Positions 8,010 through 16,521 of a DNA stretch of 38,144 bases are shown piece after piece (position 1 is the stretch's first letter; the number at the start of each line of letters is the position of its first letter). A program made the translations under genes and the position numbers. The stretch spans positions 1-38,144 of the forward strand of contig JAFVOR010000009.1 in the NCBI GenBank assembly GCA_017505725.1, given 5' to 3'. The notes under the pieces are model-generated. The model was not told the DNA's origin. It ran no database searches and was given only the letters and a program-made list of their open reading frames with translations. The stretch is from Alistipes sp. Its GTDB lineage: Bacteria; Bacteroidota; Bacteroidia; Bacteroidales; Rikenellaceae.

Positions 8010-9034
8010 AGGCTGCACGCTACATATTGATATATCTGTCGGCTATGCTGGCTCTGCAGATGGCGGTGGCACAATCCTCGGCGCCCACCATCACCTCGAC
8101 TATATCGGCCGATACGGTGATGATAGGCGACCGAGTGACACTCACGGTCGAGGTCGAGAAGGATGTTATGCAGAATGTAGTCTTCCCGAGCTTCGACTTC
8201 AAACAAAACGAGAACGAAGGCGAGGAGGTGAAGGAGCCGAGCATCGAGATGATTCACGACTATGCACCCGACACCATATCGCAGCAGGGGCGCAGGGTGC
8301 GTCTGCGCAAACGCTACGAGATGGCTCTTTATGACGAGGGCATCTACCACTTGGGCAAGGCGCAGGTGCTCTATGTTGATAAGAATCTCATCGACACTCT
8401 CGTTGCCGAGCGTGACAACAAGGTTGTGGTCGAGACCTTCCAGATAGACTCGACAATGACCACAGTGCGTGATCTCAAACCGCAGAAGACCCTCAAACTC
8501 CGTTTTGCGGAGTTTAGCGGATATCTCGCCATAGCACTTGTGGTGGCGGCATTGTTGGCCCTTGCCATCTACCTCTTGGCGCGATATCTCCACAAGCGAG
8601 GTCGTCGACTCTCCGATATTTTCAAGCCTACACCTCCGCCACCGGCTCATATTGTGGCTATCGAGGCACTCGAGAAGTTGCGTGACGAGAAGTTGTGGCA
8701 GAACAATAAGCACAAGCTCTACTATTCGGGCTTGAGCGACATCTTGCGTACCTATTTGGCGGGTCGTTTCGAGGTGGGTGCGATGGAGATGACCACCGAC
8801 GAGATTGTCGAGGCACTGCGTGGTATCGAGATTGAGCAGAAGCAGAAGATGGATATTGTGGCGGTGTTGCGTGATGCCGACCTTGTGAAGTTTGCCAAGG
8901 CGATGCCCGAGGCTGAGGAGAATGAGGCGGCATATAACAGGGCCTACTACTTTGTCGAGGAGACCAAGCCTGTTGAGGTGGTCGAGGATGACGAGGAGGA
9001 ACCAACCAAAAACGAGAAGGAGGTACAACGATGA
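8006..9034 (+). CDS. BatD/DUF4381-like membrane protein of the Bat operon
   Basis: The 342-residue protein has a signal peptide (about 1-22, ending AVAQ), an extracytoplasmic Ig-like domain that starts with the segment 'ISADTVMIGDRVTLTVEVEKD', one membrane segment at about 171-193 and a cytosolic C-terminal domain with the helix set LEKLRDEKLWQNNKHKLYY. The tail is acidic. This architecture is the usual third member of MoxR-DUF58-Bat operons. It overlaps both neighbours by 4 bp, so stoichiometric synthesis is likely. Function beyond Bat-complex membership is not known. Confidence 0.75.
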   Translation: MKAARYILIYLSAMLALQMAVAQSSAPTITSTISADTVMIGDRVTLTVEVEKDVMQNVVFPSFDFKQNENEGEEVKEPSIEMIHDYAPDTISQQGRRVRLRKRYEMALYDEGIYHLGKAQVLYVDKNLIDTLVAERDNKVVVETFQIDSTMTTVRDLKPQKTLKLRFAEFSGYLAIALVVAALLALAIYLLARYLHKRGRRLSDIFKPTPPPPAHIVAIEALEKLRDEKLWQNNKHKLYYSGLSDILRTYLAGRFEVGAMEMTTDEIVEALRGIEIEQKQKMDIVAVLRDADLVKFAKAMPEAEENEAAYNRAYYFVEETKPVEVVEDDEEEPTKNEKEVQR

Positions 9035-9798
9035 GAAGTGTAGCGAAATATATCGTTGTGGCTCTTCTGTTGCTCGCTTGCGGTGAGGTGTCGGCACAGC
9101 AGATGAAGGAGCGTGGCTGGGTGCGTAGAGGTAACCGTCAATATGCCAAGGATAAGATTGAGCGCAGTATCGAGAGCTATCAGGAGGCGTTGCGTCACGA
9201 TCCATCGTCGTTCGAGGCGAAGTACGACCTTGCCTCGGCTCTCTATCGTGCCGAGCGTTATGAGAAGGCGGAGCAGACTCTCCTCTCGATTGTGAACGAC
9301 GAGCGACGCAGCGAGGAGGAGCGTGGCGAGGTTTCGTACAACCTTGGCAATACCCAATTTGCACAGAAGAGGTACAAGGAGGCACTATCCTCCTATCGTA
9401 GGGCTATGCGTTGCAACCCGAATGACGAGGATGCCAAGTTCAACTACGCCTTTACCAAGCGACTGCTTCAACAGCAAGAGCAGCAACAGCAACAAAATCA
9501 GGACCAGAACCAGCAGAATCAGGAGCAGAATCAAGATAAGCAGGATGGTCAGAACGATCAGAATAAGAACGATCAGAATCAAGATAAGAAGAACGAAAAT
9601 AACGATAATCAGAATCAACAACAACCTCAGGATCAGCAGGGTAAGCAGGACCATCAGGGTGGTGAGCAGCCGCAGAGTGCTATCTCGCCCGAGCAGCAGG
9701 AGGCTCTCTTGCAGGCTATTCAGGCCGAGGAGGATAAGACCCAGGATAAGCTGAAGGAGAAGGCGGGGGTATTGATTCGTGGTGGCAAGAATTGGTAA
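9031..9798 (+). CDS. batC: TPR protein of the Bat operon (BatC-like)
   Basis: This 255-residue exported protein has an N-terminal hydrophobic signal with LLLLAC, which could be a lipobox. Tetratricopeptide repeats follow at about 28-142 (KDKIERSIESYQEALRHDPS, KRYKEALSSYRRAMRCNP). Residues ~148-215 are a low-complexity Gln/Asn/Asp/Lys tract encoded by degenerate CAGAATCAAGATAAG-type repeats. That tract creates a spurious Leu/Ile-rich frame on the other strand. It overlaps the upstream gene by 4 bp and precedes batA by 4 bp. TPRs suggest a scaffold for the VWA proteins. Confidence 0.8.
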   Translation: MRSVAKYIVVALLLLACGEVSAQQMKERGWVRRGNRQYAKDKIERSIESYQEALRHDPSSFEAKYDLASALYRAERYEKAEQTLLSIVNDERRSEEERGEVSYNLGNTQFAQKRYKEALSSYRRAMRCNPNDEDAKFNYAFTKRLLQQQEQQQQQNQDQNQQNQEQNQDKQDGQNDQNKNDQNQDKKNENNDNQNQQQPQDQQGKQDHQGGEQPQSAISPEQQEALLQAIQAEEDKTQDKLKEKAGVLIRGGKNW

Positions 9799-9802
9799 CG
9801 AT

Positions 9803-10792
9803 ATGGAGTTTGCAAATCCTAAAATATTGTGGCTATTGGTGGTGATTCCGCTCTGGGTGGCATACTATGTGTGGCGCTCGTTGCAGGGTGGAGCCTCGAT
9901 AGTCATCTCCTCGACCGACTCCCTGCGTAAGGCACCACGCACAGTGCGCTACTATCTGCGCCATCTGCCTGCGGTGTTGAGGGTGGGTGTGTTGTCACTC
10001 ATTATTGTGGCATTGGCACGACCTCAAACCATCGAGCAGAATGTCAAGACGAATGTCGAGGGTATCGATATCGTGTTGGCGATGGATGTCTCGGGCTCGA
10101 TGCTTGCCCGTGACTTCAAACCCGATCGTCTGACCGCCGCCAAGGAGGTGGCAGCACAGTTTGTCGCCTCACGCGAGGGCGATAGAATAGGTCTTGTGGT
10201 ATTTGCCGGTGAGGCCTATACGCAGTCGCCACTTACGACCGATCAATCGTCGTTGCAGACACTCCTCGCGCGTATGCGCAGCGGTGTTATAGAGGATGGT
10301 ACAGCCATAGGTAATGGCTTGGCTACCGCAGTCAATCGTCTGCGCGAGAGTGAGGCAAAGAGCAAGGTAGTTATTCTTCTGACCGACGGAGTGAACAATC
10401 GTGGCCATATCGCACCAATGACTATTGCCGAGATAGCGAAGGATATGGGCATCAAGGTCTACACCATCGGTGTAGGTCGCAATGGCACTGCACCATACCC
10501 CGTATTTGATGAGCGAGGTCGAGTAGTCGATGTGGTCGAGGCCAAGGTTGAGATTGACGAGGCTCTGCTCAAGGAGATTGCCGAGATAACGGGTGGTGAC
10601 TACTTCCGTGCAACTGACAAGCGCACCCTCGAGAGTATCTATGCCCAGATCAACGAGATGGAGAAGTCGAAGGTTGAGGTCTACGAGACCATCCACATCA
10701 ACGAGGAGTTCCTTCGATTTCTGTTGATTGCCCTTGCGTTGCTTGTGGCGGAGTTTTTAGTTAAGTACATTATCCTAAAACGCATACCATAA
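9803..10792 (+). CDS. batA: VWA-domain membrane protein BatA
   Basis: The 329-residue protein begins MEFANPKILWLL, the typical BatA start, with membrane segments at about 8-24 and 58-73 and near the C-terminus. Between them is a VWA domain with the metal-binding motif DVSGS at 95-99. I chose the ATG at 9803 rather than an in-frame start at 9779: the conserved N-terminus begins here and the TPR gene ends at 9798. BatA belongs to the Bacteroides aerotolerance set linked to survival under oxygen stress. Its stop overlaps the batB ATG (TAATG). Confidence 0.9.
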   Translation: MEFANPKILWLLVVIPLWVAYYVWRSLQGGASIVISSTDSLRKAPRTVRYYLRHLPAVLRVGVLSLIIVALARPQTIEQNVKTNVEGIDIVLAMDVSGSMLARDFKPDRLTAAKEVAAQFVASREGDRIGLVVFAGEAYTQSPLTTDQSSLQTLLARMRSGVIEDGTAIGNGLATAVNRLRESEAKSKVVILLTDGVNNRGHIAPMTIAEIAKDMGIKVYTIGVGRNGTAPYPVFDERGRVVDVVEAKVEIDEALLKEIAEITGGDYFRATDKRTLESIYAQINEMEKSKVEVYETIHINEEFLRFLLIALALLVAEFLVKYIILKRIP

Positions 10793-11811
10793 TGTTCCGA
10801 TTTGCCAATCCGCAGCTTTTGTGGCTCCTTCTGTTGGTGCCTTTGATGGTGGTAGCCTTTGCGACCATCCTCCTTCTGCGCAGACGCAATCTGCGTCGTT
10901 TCGGTAATATCGAGACCGTTAGTTCATTGTTGCGTGATGTCTCATCGTGGCGTGTGCATACCAAATTCATCCTCTTCACGCTCGCCTTTGTTGCGATGGT
11001 CTTTGCCGCCGCTCGTCCGCAGTTCGGAGCGAGACTCCGAGAGCAGAAGAGCGAGGGTGTCGAGATGATGTTTGTGGTCGATGTGTCGAACTCGATGCTG
11101 GCGGAGGATTTTACTCCTAACCGCCTCGATCGTACCCGCTATGCTATCGACAAACTCTTCACGCAACTCAATCAGGATAGGGTAGGCGTAGTGGTCTTTG
11201 CGGGCGAGGCGAAGGTGCAACTCCCCATCACAACCGACTATCGTATGGCGCGAAGCTTCACCAAGCGACTCTCGCCACAACTTGTCGATGTGCAGGGAAC
11301 ACTCCTCTCCGATGCCATAGAGCTAGCTTCGCTATCCTTCTCGCAGCGTGAGGATGCAAGCCGAGTGATGATACTCATAACCGATGGTGAGGCTCACGAC
11401 AACGATGCTATCGTCGCTGCCGAGCGTGCCGCCGAGCGAGGTATTCGCATATTTGCCATAGGTATAGGCTCGCCACAGGGCGCACCTATCAAGGTGGGTG
11501 GCGAATTTATCAAGGACGAGAAGGGTGAGATGGTGGTTTCGCGACTGAATGAGCAACTCCTGCAACAGATTACCGAGATAGGTAAGGGCGGATATATTCG
11601 TGCCTCGAATGCCGAATTTGGACTCTCCGAGATAGTCGATGAGATTGCCAAGATGGAGAAGAGCGAACGCTCCACTCTCACCTTCGATGAGTACAACGAA
11701 CAGTTCCATTGGCTCCTCTGGATAGCCTTGTCTCTGCTCCTCATCGAAGGATTATTGCTCGACCGCCGCAACCCGAAATTGCGAAAATTCAATATCTTCG
11801 AGAAAAACTAA
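10792..11811 (+). CDS. batB: VWA-domain membrane protein BatB
   Basis: A paralogue of BatA with 339 residues and the same layout: start MFRFANPQLLWLLLL, a membrane pair within 8-75, a VWA domain with DVSNS at 97-101, and a C-terminal membrane helix ending LLIEGLLLDRRN. The Gly of the metal-site motif is Asn here, as is common in BatB. It is the last gene of the operon: a terminator follows directly, so the usual separate BatD and BatE genes of Bacteroides bat operons are absent at this locus. Confidence 0.9.
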   Translation: MFRFANPQLLWLLLLVPLMVVAFATILLLRRRNLRRFGNIETVSSLLRDVSSWRVHTKFILFTLAFVAMVFAAARPQFGARLREQKSEGVEMMFVVDVSNSMLAEDFTPNRLDRTRYAIDKLFTQLNQDRVGVVVFAGEAKVQLPITTDYRMARSFTKRLSPQLVDVQGTLLSDAIELASLSFSQREDASRVMILITDGEAHDNDAIVAAERAAERGIRIFAIGIGSPQGAPIKVGGEFIKDEKGEMVVSRLNEQLLQQITEIGKGGYIRASNAEFGLSEIVDEIAKMEKSERSTLTFDEYNEQFHWLLWIALSLLLIEGLLLDRRNPKLRKFNIFEKN

Positions 11812-11817
11812 AGAAAC

Positions 11818-11856
11818 ATCGCATCGCCTTTCAAGCGATGCGATACCTTTTAATTT
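11818..11856 (+). terminator. Terminator of the Bat operon
   Basis: Perfect 10-bp arms ATCGCATCGC (11818-11827) and GCGATGCGAT (11835-11844), then ACCTTTTAATTTTTT, directly after the batB stop. Confidence 0.85.
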
Positions 11857-11879
11857 TTTAGTGTAAGTCAAAAAAAATT

Positions 11880-11910
11880 CCCCCTCACAGGAGGGGGTTA
11901 GGGGGTGGGT
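11880..11910. repeat. Short C/G-run hairpin
   Basis: CCCCCTC-ACAG-GAGGGGG followed by TTAGGGGGTGGG lies between the two convergent terminators. It looks like one of the short dispersed GC hairpins of Bacteroidota spacers. Confidence 0.5.
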
Positions 11911-11920
11911 AACAGACATA

Positions 11921-11966
11921 GACATCCAAAAAGAGTTAGGCAAATTGCTAACTCTTTTTGGATGTC
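11921..11966 (-). terminator. 19-bp perfect inverted repeat overlapping the end of the cyuA-like gene
   Basis: Arms 11921-11939 (gacatccaaaaagagttag) and 11948-11966 are exact reverse complements around an 8-base loop. The right arm is coding: it contains the last codons and the stop of the desulfidase gene. It could terminate transcription from the minus strand, but no terminal T run follows. Confidence 0.6.
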
Positions 11967-13234
11967 ATTATCTTTAGAATCAAAGCGTCCGTTTCGCTCA
12001 TTCCGGTGCGACCTATCGAGGTGAGGTTGTGGATGCAGTTGTCGACATCGTTTTCGATAATGCCCTCCAACGATGTGGTCACACGCTTATTCATTGCGAG
12101 TGTTGCCGAGAGCACCGCAGTAGCCACACCGCTTGTCACCTTCAGCGAACAGGATGGCTTCGCGCCATCGCATATCATACCCGTAAGGTTGGCAACCATA
12201 TTCTTCACTGCGCCCGACACCTCGTTGAAGCCTCCGCCCATCAGATAGGTGATACCGCACGCCGAACCCGTAGCCGCCACTACACAACCGCACAATGCCG
12301 AGAGTCGTCCCAAACTCTGCTTGATGTAGATGACCGTAAGATGGCTCAATGCCAATGCACGCAGTGTCTTCTCGCGGTCTGCGCCATTTGCCTCGGCGAA
12401 TACCGCCACCGGTACAGTTGCCGAGATGCCCTGGTTGCCGCTGCCCGAGTTGCTCATAATGGGCACCATTGCGCCGCTCATTCGTGCGTCGCACGCACCG
12501 CTCGTATGTGCCAAGATGTTGGTAAAGAGGGTATCGCCGAAGATATCCTTCGCCACACCGCTGTGGAGCATCGCGCCCAATCCGTGACCATAGCTACCTC
12601 CGAACGAGAGCTTCGCTGCCGCCACATTCTTCTCGGCAGTCTCGCCTATGAACTCAATATTTTCGATTGGTACCTCGGTGGCAAATTCGTAGACCTTACG
12701 CATCGAAAGCTCCAACTCCTCGCTCTCAATAGCGACGCTCTTGACCGCCTCGCTCGAGGCCACCTCCTCGCCATTGCGACGAATCGACGAGAAGTTGGTG
12801 TGGGTGCCCGAGATGATAACCTCGGCAGAGTCGTCACCCGCCTCGACACACACCTTGATAAAGAGTATGTCGTCGCTCTCGTCGGTGACGGAGATAGATG
12901 GCGCAACGCGCTCCAAGAACGATTTCGCACGCTCGACATCCCCCTTTGTAACATCGCGCAATACCGCCAAGCCATACTCCGAATGGCCCGCTACAGCTCC
13001 CAAAGCCACAGCAATAGGCAGACCTGTCATTCCGCTATTCGGAATGCCTACGCCCATCGCATTTTTGTAGATGTTGGCACTAAGTGCCACCTCGATTCTC
13101 TGAGGCTTTACACCGAGTGTTTCGCAAGCCTTTGCCACGCAAAGTGACACCGCCATAGGCTCGGTGCAACCTATCGAAAGCACTACTTCGCGCTTTATAA
13201 GGTCGATTATTCTGTCGTGTTCTTGTGCGGTCAT
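11948..13234 (-). CDS. cyuA: L-cysteine desulfidase-like protein (UPF0597/CyuA family)
   Basis: The 428-residue protein belongs to the YhaM/CyuA family, related to the serine dehydratase alpha chain. Members degrade L-cysteine to pyruvate, ammonia and sulfide. Family features seen are SIGCTEPMAVSL near the start, SGNQGISATVPV, and clustered cysteines in LCGCVVAATGSACG and MICDGAKPSCSLK that could bind an iron-sulfur cluster. A longer frame would begin at a TTG at 13261, but that codon lies inside the -7 box, so I start at ATG 13234. It lies downstream of the M64 peptidase but has its own promoter. Serine as an alternative substrate cannot be excluded. Confidence 0.85.
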   Translation of the reverse strand: MTAQEHDRIIDLIKREVVLSIGCTEPMAVSLCVAKACETLGVKPQRIEVALSANIYKNAMGVGIPNSGMTGLPIAVALGAVAGHSEYGLAVLRDVTKGDVERAKSFLERVAPSISVTDESDDILFIKVCVEAGDDSAEVIISGTHTNFSSIRRNGEEVASSEAVKSVAIESEELELSMRKVYEFATEVPIENIEFIGETAEKNVAAAKLSFGGSYGHGLGAMLHSGVAKDIFGDTLFTNILAHTSGACDARMSGAMVPIMSNSGSGNQGISATVPVAVFAEANGADREKTLRALALSHLTVIYIKQSLGRLSALCGCVVAATGSACGITYLMGGGFNEVSGAVKNMVANLTGMICDGAKPSCSLKVTSGVATAVLSATLAMNKRVTTSLEGIIENDVDNCIHNLTSIGRTGMSETDALILKIMTSKKS

Positions 13235-13258
13235 ATTATATGGTATGGTTTGTCGTTG

Positions 13259-13292
13259 CAAAGATAATCAAAAACCTTTGTGTCGTAGCAAA
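13259..13292 (-). promoter_or_regulatory. Promoter of the cyuA-like gene
   Basis: Minus-strand TTTG (13292-13289), 22 bases, then TATCTTTG (13266-13259). Transcription would start near 13252, inside the upstream extension of the frame, which supports ATG 13234 as the real start. Confidence 0.7.
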
Positions 13293-13301
13293 AATAGATT
13301 T

Positions 13302-14729
13302 TTAATTTGCATTTGGTGTGAGGTCGAACTTTACAAACTCCTCGTAGTCGAATCTCCAACCGGGGTATGCCAACTCCATAGCTTTGCGATAAATCTCAGC
13401 GCGTGAAGGGGCATTAAAGCGCAGTTGTGAGTTGCCGCCTTGTCGCAAAATGCTCGTTTCGGTAGCACGATAGACATTGGAGTAGCGGGCTCCTCCGCCA
13501 CGATATACGCCAATCTTCTCGTCTGCGTAGCGAGGATCTTCGATAAATTGCGCCCACTTAACCAGCTTTGGGTCGGACTCGGTGTCGAGATTTGCCGAGA
13601 GATTGTTCCCCTTGAAGAGTCGCTCGGGTGTCCCTTTGCGAGGAACATATTCATCCCTCATTCCGCCAAAACAATGGCCTCCGAATTCGTGCCATATAAG
13701 GGGGTTAAAACTCTTTGGGTGTGTCGGGTTGAGGGCAACTCGCAGCATATACTCACCACTCTCCTCGGTGCGGATTCGTCGCGAGTACATCATTCCTCGG
13801 TATAGGCCTGTACTTGTGCAGTTTACGACCATCTCGACATACAATGTTGCGGGAGGCTCTTTTCTGCCGATACTCTCCAATCCCTGCTTGCAGAGATCGA
13901 ATACCTCTTGTCGGTTAAATCCGGCATTTGACATCTTGGTCGGTTGGCGTTGCCAATAGCCAAAGCGCGAAATACGCTCATTGTCGAATAGTCCCACACC
14001 TCGCTCCGGCGAGTAGGCGTAGATGATATATACATTGAATAGCGAGCGCAGCTTTTTGTATGGCTCAATCTCGAATATCGCCTCGGCGGCGCGCTCTAAC
14101 CAATAGTCGGCAGTGCCCCCTACGGCGTGTTCTGCTTTGTCATAACCATCGCCAACGATGAAGATATCGATACCCGCACCCTCGGTCGCCTTTTGGTAGA
14201 TGCGGCAGTAGCCGTCTGGACGGTAACCTTGCGGAGCTGTTTTGTCGATATTGCAATCCACGAAGAGTCGAAAATCGTGGTACGCCTCCTGCTGCGGATA
14301 ACAAATTATAGAGCGAGCGACCTTGTCGATACTCTCGCGTGGTACATATAGGGTGGTGATAGCAAGCCTGTTGCCTCTGACATCAATACGGCGTACCTGA
14401 TCCATTCGGGCCAACGATGGCGGAAGTTTTCCACTGATTGAGTTCGAACGCAGGTCGAGTAGTTCGAGCGATGGGAAAGCGTCGAAGATATCGGGTAATT
14501 TGCCTTGCAGATTATTTTCGGCGAGCTCTATTTTGATAATTTCGCCCTTGTCGTTGCAGGTTATACCCTCCCATTCGGCAAGAGGTTTGCGCGATAGCCA
14601 ACCTTCGTGGCTATGCCAATGCTTGCCATTGGTCGCTTTGTAGAGTTGTCTCAACGCTTCGCGCGGTGTTTGGGCAGAGATTAAAAAACTATGACATAGT
14701 AGCAATATAACAACTAAAATACGCCTCAT
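13302..14729 (-). CDS. Secreted M64-family (IgA protease-like) metallopeptidase with LRR-like N-terminus
   Basis: The 475-residue exported protein has a signal peptide at about 1-20 ending LISAQ. Residues ~22-120 resemble leucine-rich repeats (GWLSRKPLAEWEGITC, IELAENNLQGKLP, LLDLRSNSISGKLP). The C-terminal half is a peptidase M64 domain with HEFGGHCFGGMRDEY: His347, Glu348 and His352 with the DEY at 359-361 give the zinc-ligand pattern HExxHxxGxxxDEY. Homologues cleave host or dietary proteins, including immunoglobulin A. A GTG at 14756 would extend the frame, but it is inside the -7 box TATATTTG, so the ATG at 14729 is preferred. The substrate is unknown. Confidence 0.88.
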   Translation of the reverse strand: MRRILVVILLLCHSFLISAQTPREALRQLYKATNGKHWHSHEGWLSRKPLAEWEGITCNDKGEIIKIELAENNLQGKLPDIFDAFPSLELLDLRSNSISGKLPPSLARMDQVRRIDVRGNRLAITTLYVPRESIDKVARSIICYPQQEAYHDFRLFVDCNIDKTAPQGYRPDGYCRIYQKATEGAGIDIFIVGDGYDKAEHAVGGTADYWLERAAEAIFEIEPYKKLRSLFNVYIIYAYSPERGVGLFDNERISRFGYWQRQPTKMSNAGFNRQEVFDLCKQGLESIGRKEPPATLYVEMVVNCTSTGLYRGMMYSRRIRTEESGEYMLRVALNPTHPKSFNPLIWHEFGGHCFGGMRDEYVPRKGTPERLFKGNNLSANLDTESDPKLVKWAQFIEDPRYADEKIGVYRGGGARYSNVYRATETSILRQGGNSQLRFNAPSRAEIYRKAMELAYPGWRFDYEEFVKFDLTPNAN

Positions 14730-14755
14730 AATCTTCGTTTTAGAGTAACTTATCA

Positions 14756-14763
14756 CAAATATA
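14756..14763 (-). promoter_or_regulatory. -7 box of the M64 peptidase gene
   Basis: Minus-strand TATATTTG lies 26 bases upstream of the ATG. A weak -33 element (TTTC, 14783-14780) lies 16 bases away. It shares the divergent spacer with the asnS promoter. Confidence 0.55.
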
Positions 14764-14806
14764 ACAAATTATTTGCTATGAAATAGCATTATCCCGAAAA
14801 AATAGT

Positions 14807-14814
14807 TACCTTTG
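14807..14814 (+). promoter_or_regulatory. -7 box of asnS
   Basis: TACCTTTG matches TAnnTTTG 38 bases before the asnS ATG, in the short divergent spacer. No good -33 TTTG is seen at the right distance. Confidence 0.55.
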
Positions 14815-14852
14815 TGAGTTAGAAACGAAAATACAAAAAAAACTATACAGAT

Positions 14853-16232
14853 ATGAGAATTGCTCAATTGTTGAAATCGACCGACTACGGTGCAAAGGTT
14901 ACCGTCAAGGGTTGGGTGCGTACAAAGCGCGGAAACAAGAATGTGGCCTTCTTGGCATTGAACGATGGTTCGTGTGTTGCAAATATCCAGATTGTAGCCG
15001 ACCTCTCGAAGATCTCGGAGGAGGAGCTCAAGCCTATCACCACAGGTGCTTGTGTGGCTGTTGAGGGTACTCTCGTCGAGTCGCTTGGCGCAGGTCAGGG
15101 TGTTGAGGTACAGGCTGAGGCAATCGAGGTTTACGGCACTGCCGACCCTGCAACCTATCCGTTGCAGAAGAAGGGTCACTCGTTGGAGTTCCTTCGTGAT
15201 ATCGCATATTTGCGCCCTCGTACCAATACCTTCGGTGCAATCTTGCGTATCCGCCACGCTATGGCATTCGCAATTCACAAGTACTTCAACGACAAGGGCT
15301 TCTACTACTTGCACACTCCACTCATCACCGCTTCGGACTGCGAGGGTGCAGGCGAGATGTTCCAGGTTACAACTCTCGACTTGAACGAGCTTCCTCGTAC
15401 CGAGGAGGGTGCTATCGACTTCGCGCAGGACTTCTTCGGCAAGCCTTGTAGCCTCACCGTGTCGGGTCAGCTCGAGGGTGAGCTTGGTGCTTTGTCGATG
15501 GGCCAGATCTACACCTTCGGCCCTACCTTCCGTGCCGAGAATTCAAATACTCCACGCCACTTGGCAGAGTTCTGGATGATTGAGCCTGAGGTTGCATTCT
15601 ACGACCTTCAGGACAATATGGATATGGCTGAGGATTTCCTCAAGTACCTTATCGGCTACGCCCTCGACAACTGCAAGGAGGACCTCGAGTTTATGAACAA
15701 GATGTGGGATAACGAGTTGCTCGAGCGACTCAACTTTGTCCTTGCAAATGACTTCGTTCGTCTCGACTACACCCAGGGTATCGAGATTTTGAAGGCTTCG
15801 GGCAAGAAGTTCGAGTTCCCTTGCGAGTGGGGCTGCGACCTTCAGTCGGAGCACGAGCGTTACCTCGTGGAGGAGCACTTCCGCAAGCCTGTAATCCTTA
15901 TCAACTATCCAAAGGATATCAAGGCCTTCTATATGAAGCAGAACGAGGATGGCAAGACCGTTCGCGCTATGGATGTCCTCTTCCCAAAAATCGGCGAGAT
16001 TATAGGCGGATCGGAGCGTGAGGCAGACTATGGCAAGCTATCTGCACGCATTCAGGAGCTCGGTATTCCTGAGAAGGATATGTGGTGGTACCTCGACACT
16101 CGTCGTTGGGGCTCAGCACCTCACTCGGGTTTTGGTCTCGGTTTCGAGCGTCTCTTGCTCTTCGTAACAGGTATGAGCAATATTCGCGATGTGATTCCGT
16201 TCCCGCGTACACCTAAAAATGCGGAATTCTAA
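14853..16232 (+). CDS. asnS: Asparagine--tRNA ligase
   Basis: This class IIb aminoacyl-tRNA synthetase (459 residues) charges tRNA-Asn. Residues ~15-105 are the OB-fold anticodon-binding domain ([19 protein letters not shown]). The catalytic domain holds class II motif 2 in [18 protein letters not shown] and motif 3 in [12 protein letters not shown] near the C-terminus. EGAGEMF and [16 protein letters not shown] mark AsnRS rather than AspRS. It is divergent from the M64 gene. Hairpin element A begins on the second base of its stop codon and may end the transcript. Confidence 0.96.
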   Translation: MRIAQLLKSTDYGAKVTVKGWVRTKRGNKNVAFLALNDGSCVANIQIVADLSKISEEELKPITTGACVAVEGTLVESLGAGQGVEVQAEAIEVYGTADPATYPLQKKGHSLEFLRDIAYLRPRTNTFGAILRIRHAMAFAIHKYFNDKGFYYLHTPLITASDCEGAGEMFQVTTLDLNELPRTEEGAIDFAQDFFGKPCSLTVSGQLEGELGALSMGQIYTFGPTFRAENSNTPRHLAEFWMIEPEVAFYDLQDNMDMAEDFLKYLIGYALDNCKEDLEFMNKMWDNELLERLNFVLANDFVRLDYTQGIEILKASGKKFEFPCEWGCDLQSEHERYLVEEHFRKPVILINYPKDIKAFYMKQNEDGKTVRAMDVLFPKIGEIIGGSEREADYGKLSARIQELGIPEKDMWWYLDTRRWGSAPHSGFGLGFERLLLFVTGMSNIRDVIPFPRTPKNAEF

Positions 16233-16356
16233 AAATCGTTCTGATTAGTTCTTTTTGCACGAAACTGCGGACAGCAAGATGCTCACATACGCCAAAGTAT
16301 GCTCCGCTCTTGCTACCTTGTCTCGCACAAAAATAATCTAATCATCTCCGATTTTT
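16231..16356. repeat. Dispersed hairpin element, copy A
   Basis: A 126-nt imperfect palindrome runs from AAAAATCG at the left to CGATTTTT at the right, with a central CATAC/GTATG hairpin. Compared with copy B, the outer stem reads TGATTAG/CTAATCA here instead of TGATGAG/CTCATCA, and the inner stem AGCAAGA/TCTTGCT instead of AGCGGAA/TTCCGCT. Pairing is kept by double changes. It starts on the asnS stop codon and ends in T5, so it may act as a terminator. The remaining spacer to rpoN holds a right-arm fragment (ATAATCTCATCAT, ~16378-16390) and a TTTTCCG-rich direct repeat (~16442-16472). Confidence 0.85.
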
Positions 16357-16521
16357 GAGTTGCAGAAAATTGTTGTGATAATCTCATCATAAGCAATTTT
16401 CGAGGAGATGTATTAAGCAATATTCGGAGAGGGGTAGAGTGGTTTTCCGTTTTCCGCTCTCCGTTTTCCGTTTATAAATGAAGTTCCGGTAATTTGTTGC
16501 AGTTCGACTTTTGTTACCGCT

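Noticed and set aside
9385-9654. Minus-strand frame encoding an almost pure Leu/Ile/Val protein
   Set aside because: It is the complement of the Gln/Asn/Asp-rich repeat in the TPR gene and not a real membrane protein.
12029-13147. Plus-strand open frame (372 codons) opposite the desulfidase-like gene
   Set aside because: The His/Arg/Cys-rich translation is typical of reverse-frame reading; the minus-strand gene has clear family motifs.
13235-13261. TTG extension of the desulfidase-like gene
   Set aside because: The TTG lies within the -7 box TATCTTTG, so the transcript would start downstream of it.
14730-14756. GTG extension of the M64 peptidase gene
   Set aside because: The GTG overlaps the -7 box TATATTTG, and the signal peptide begins properly at the ATG at 14729.
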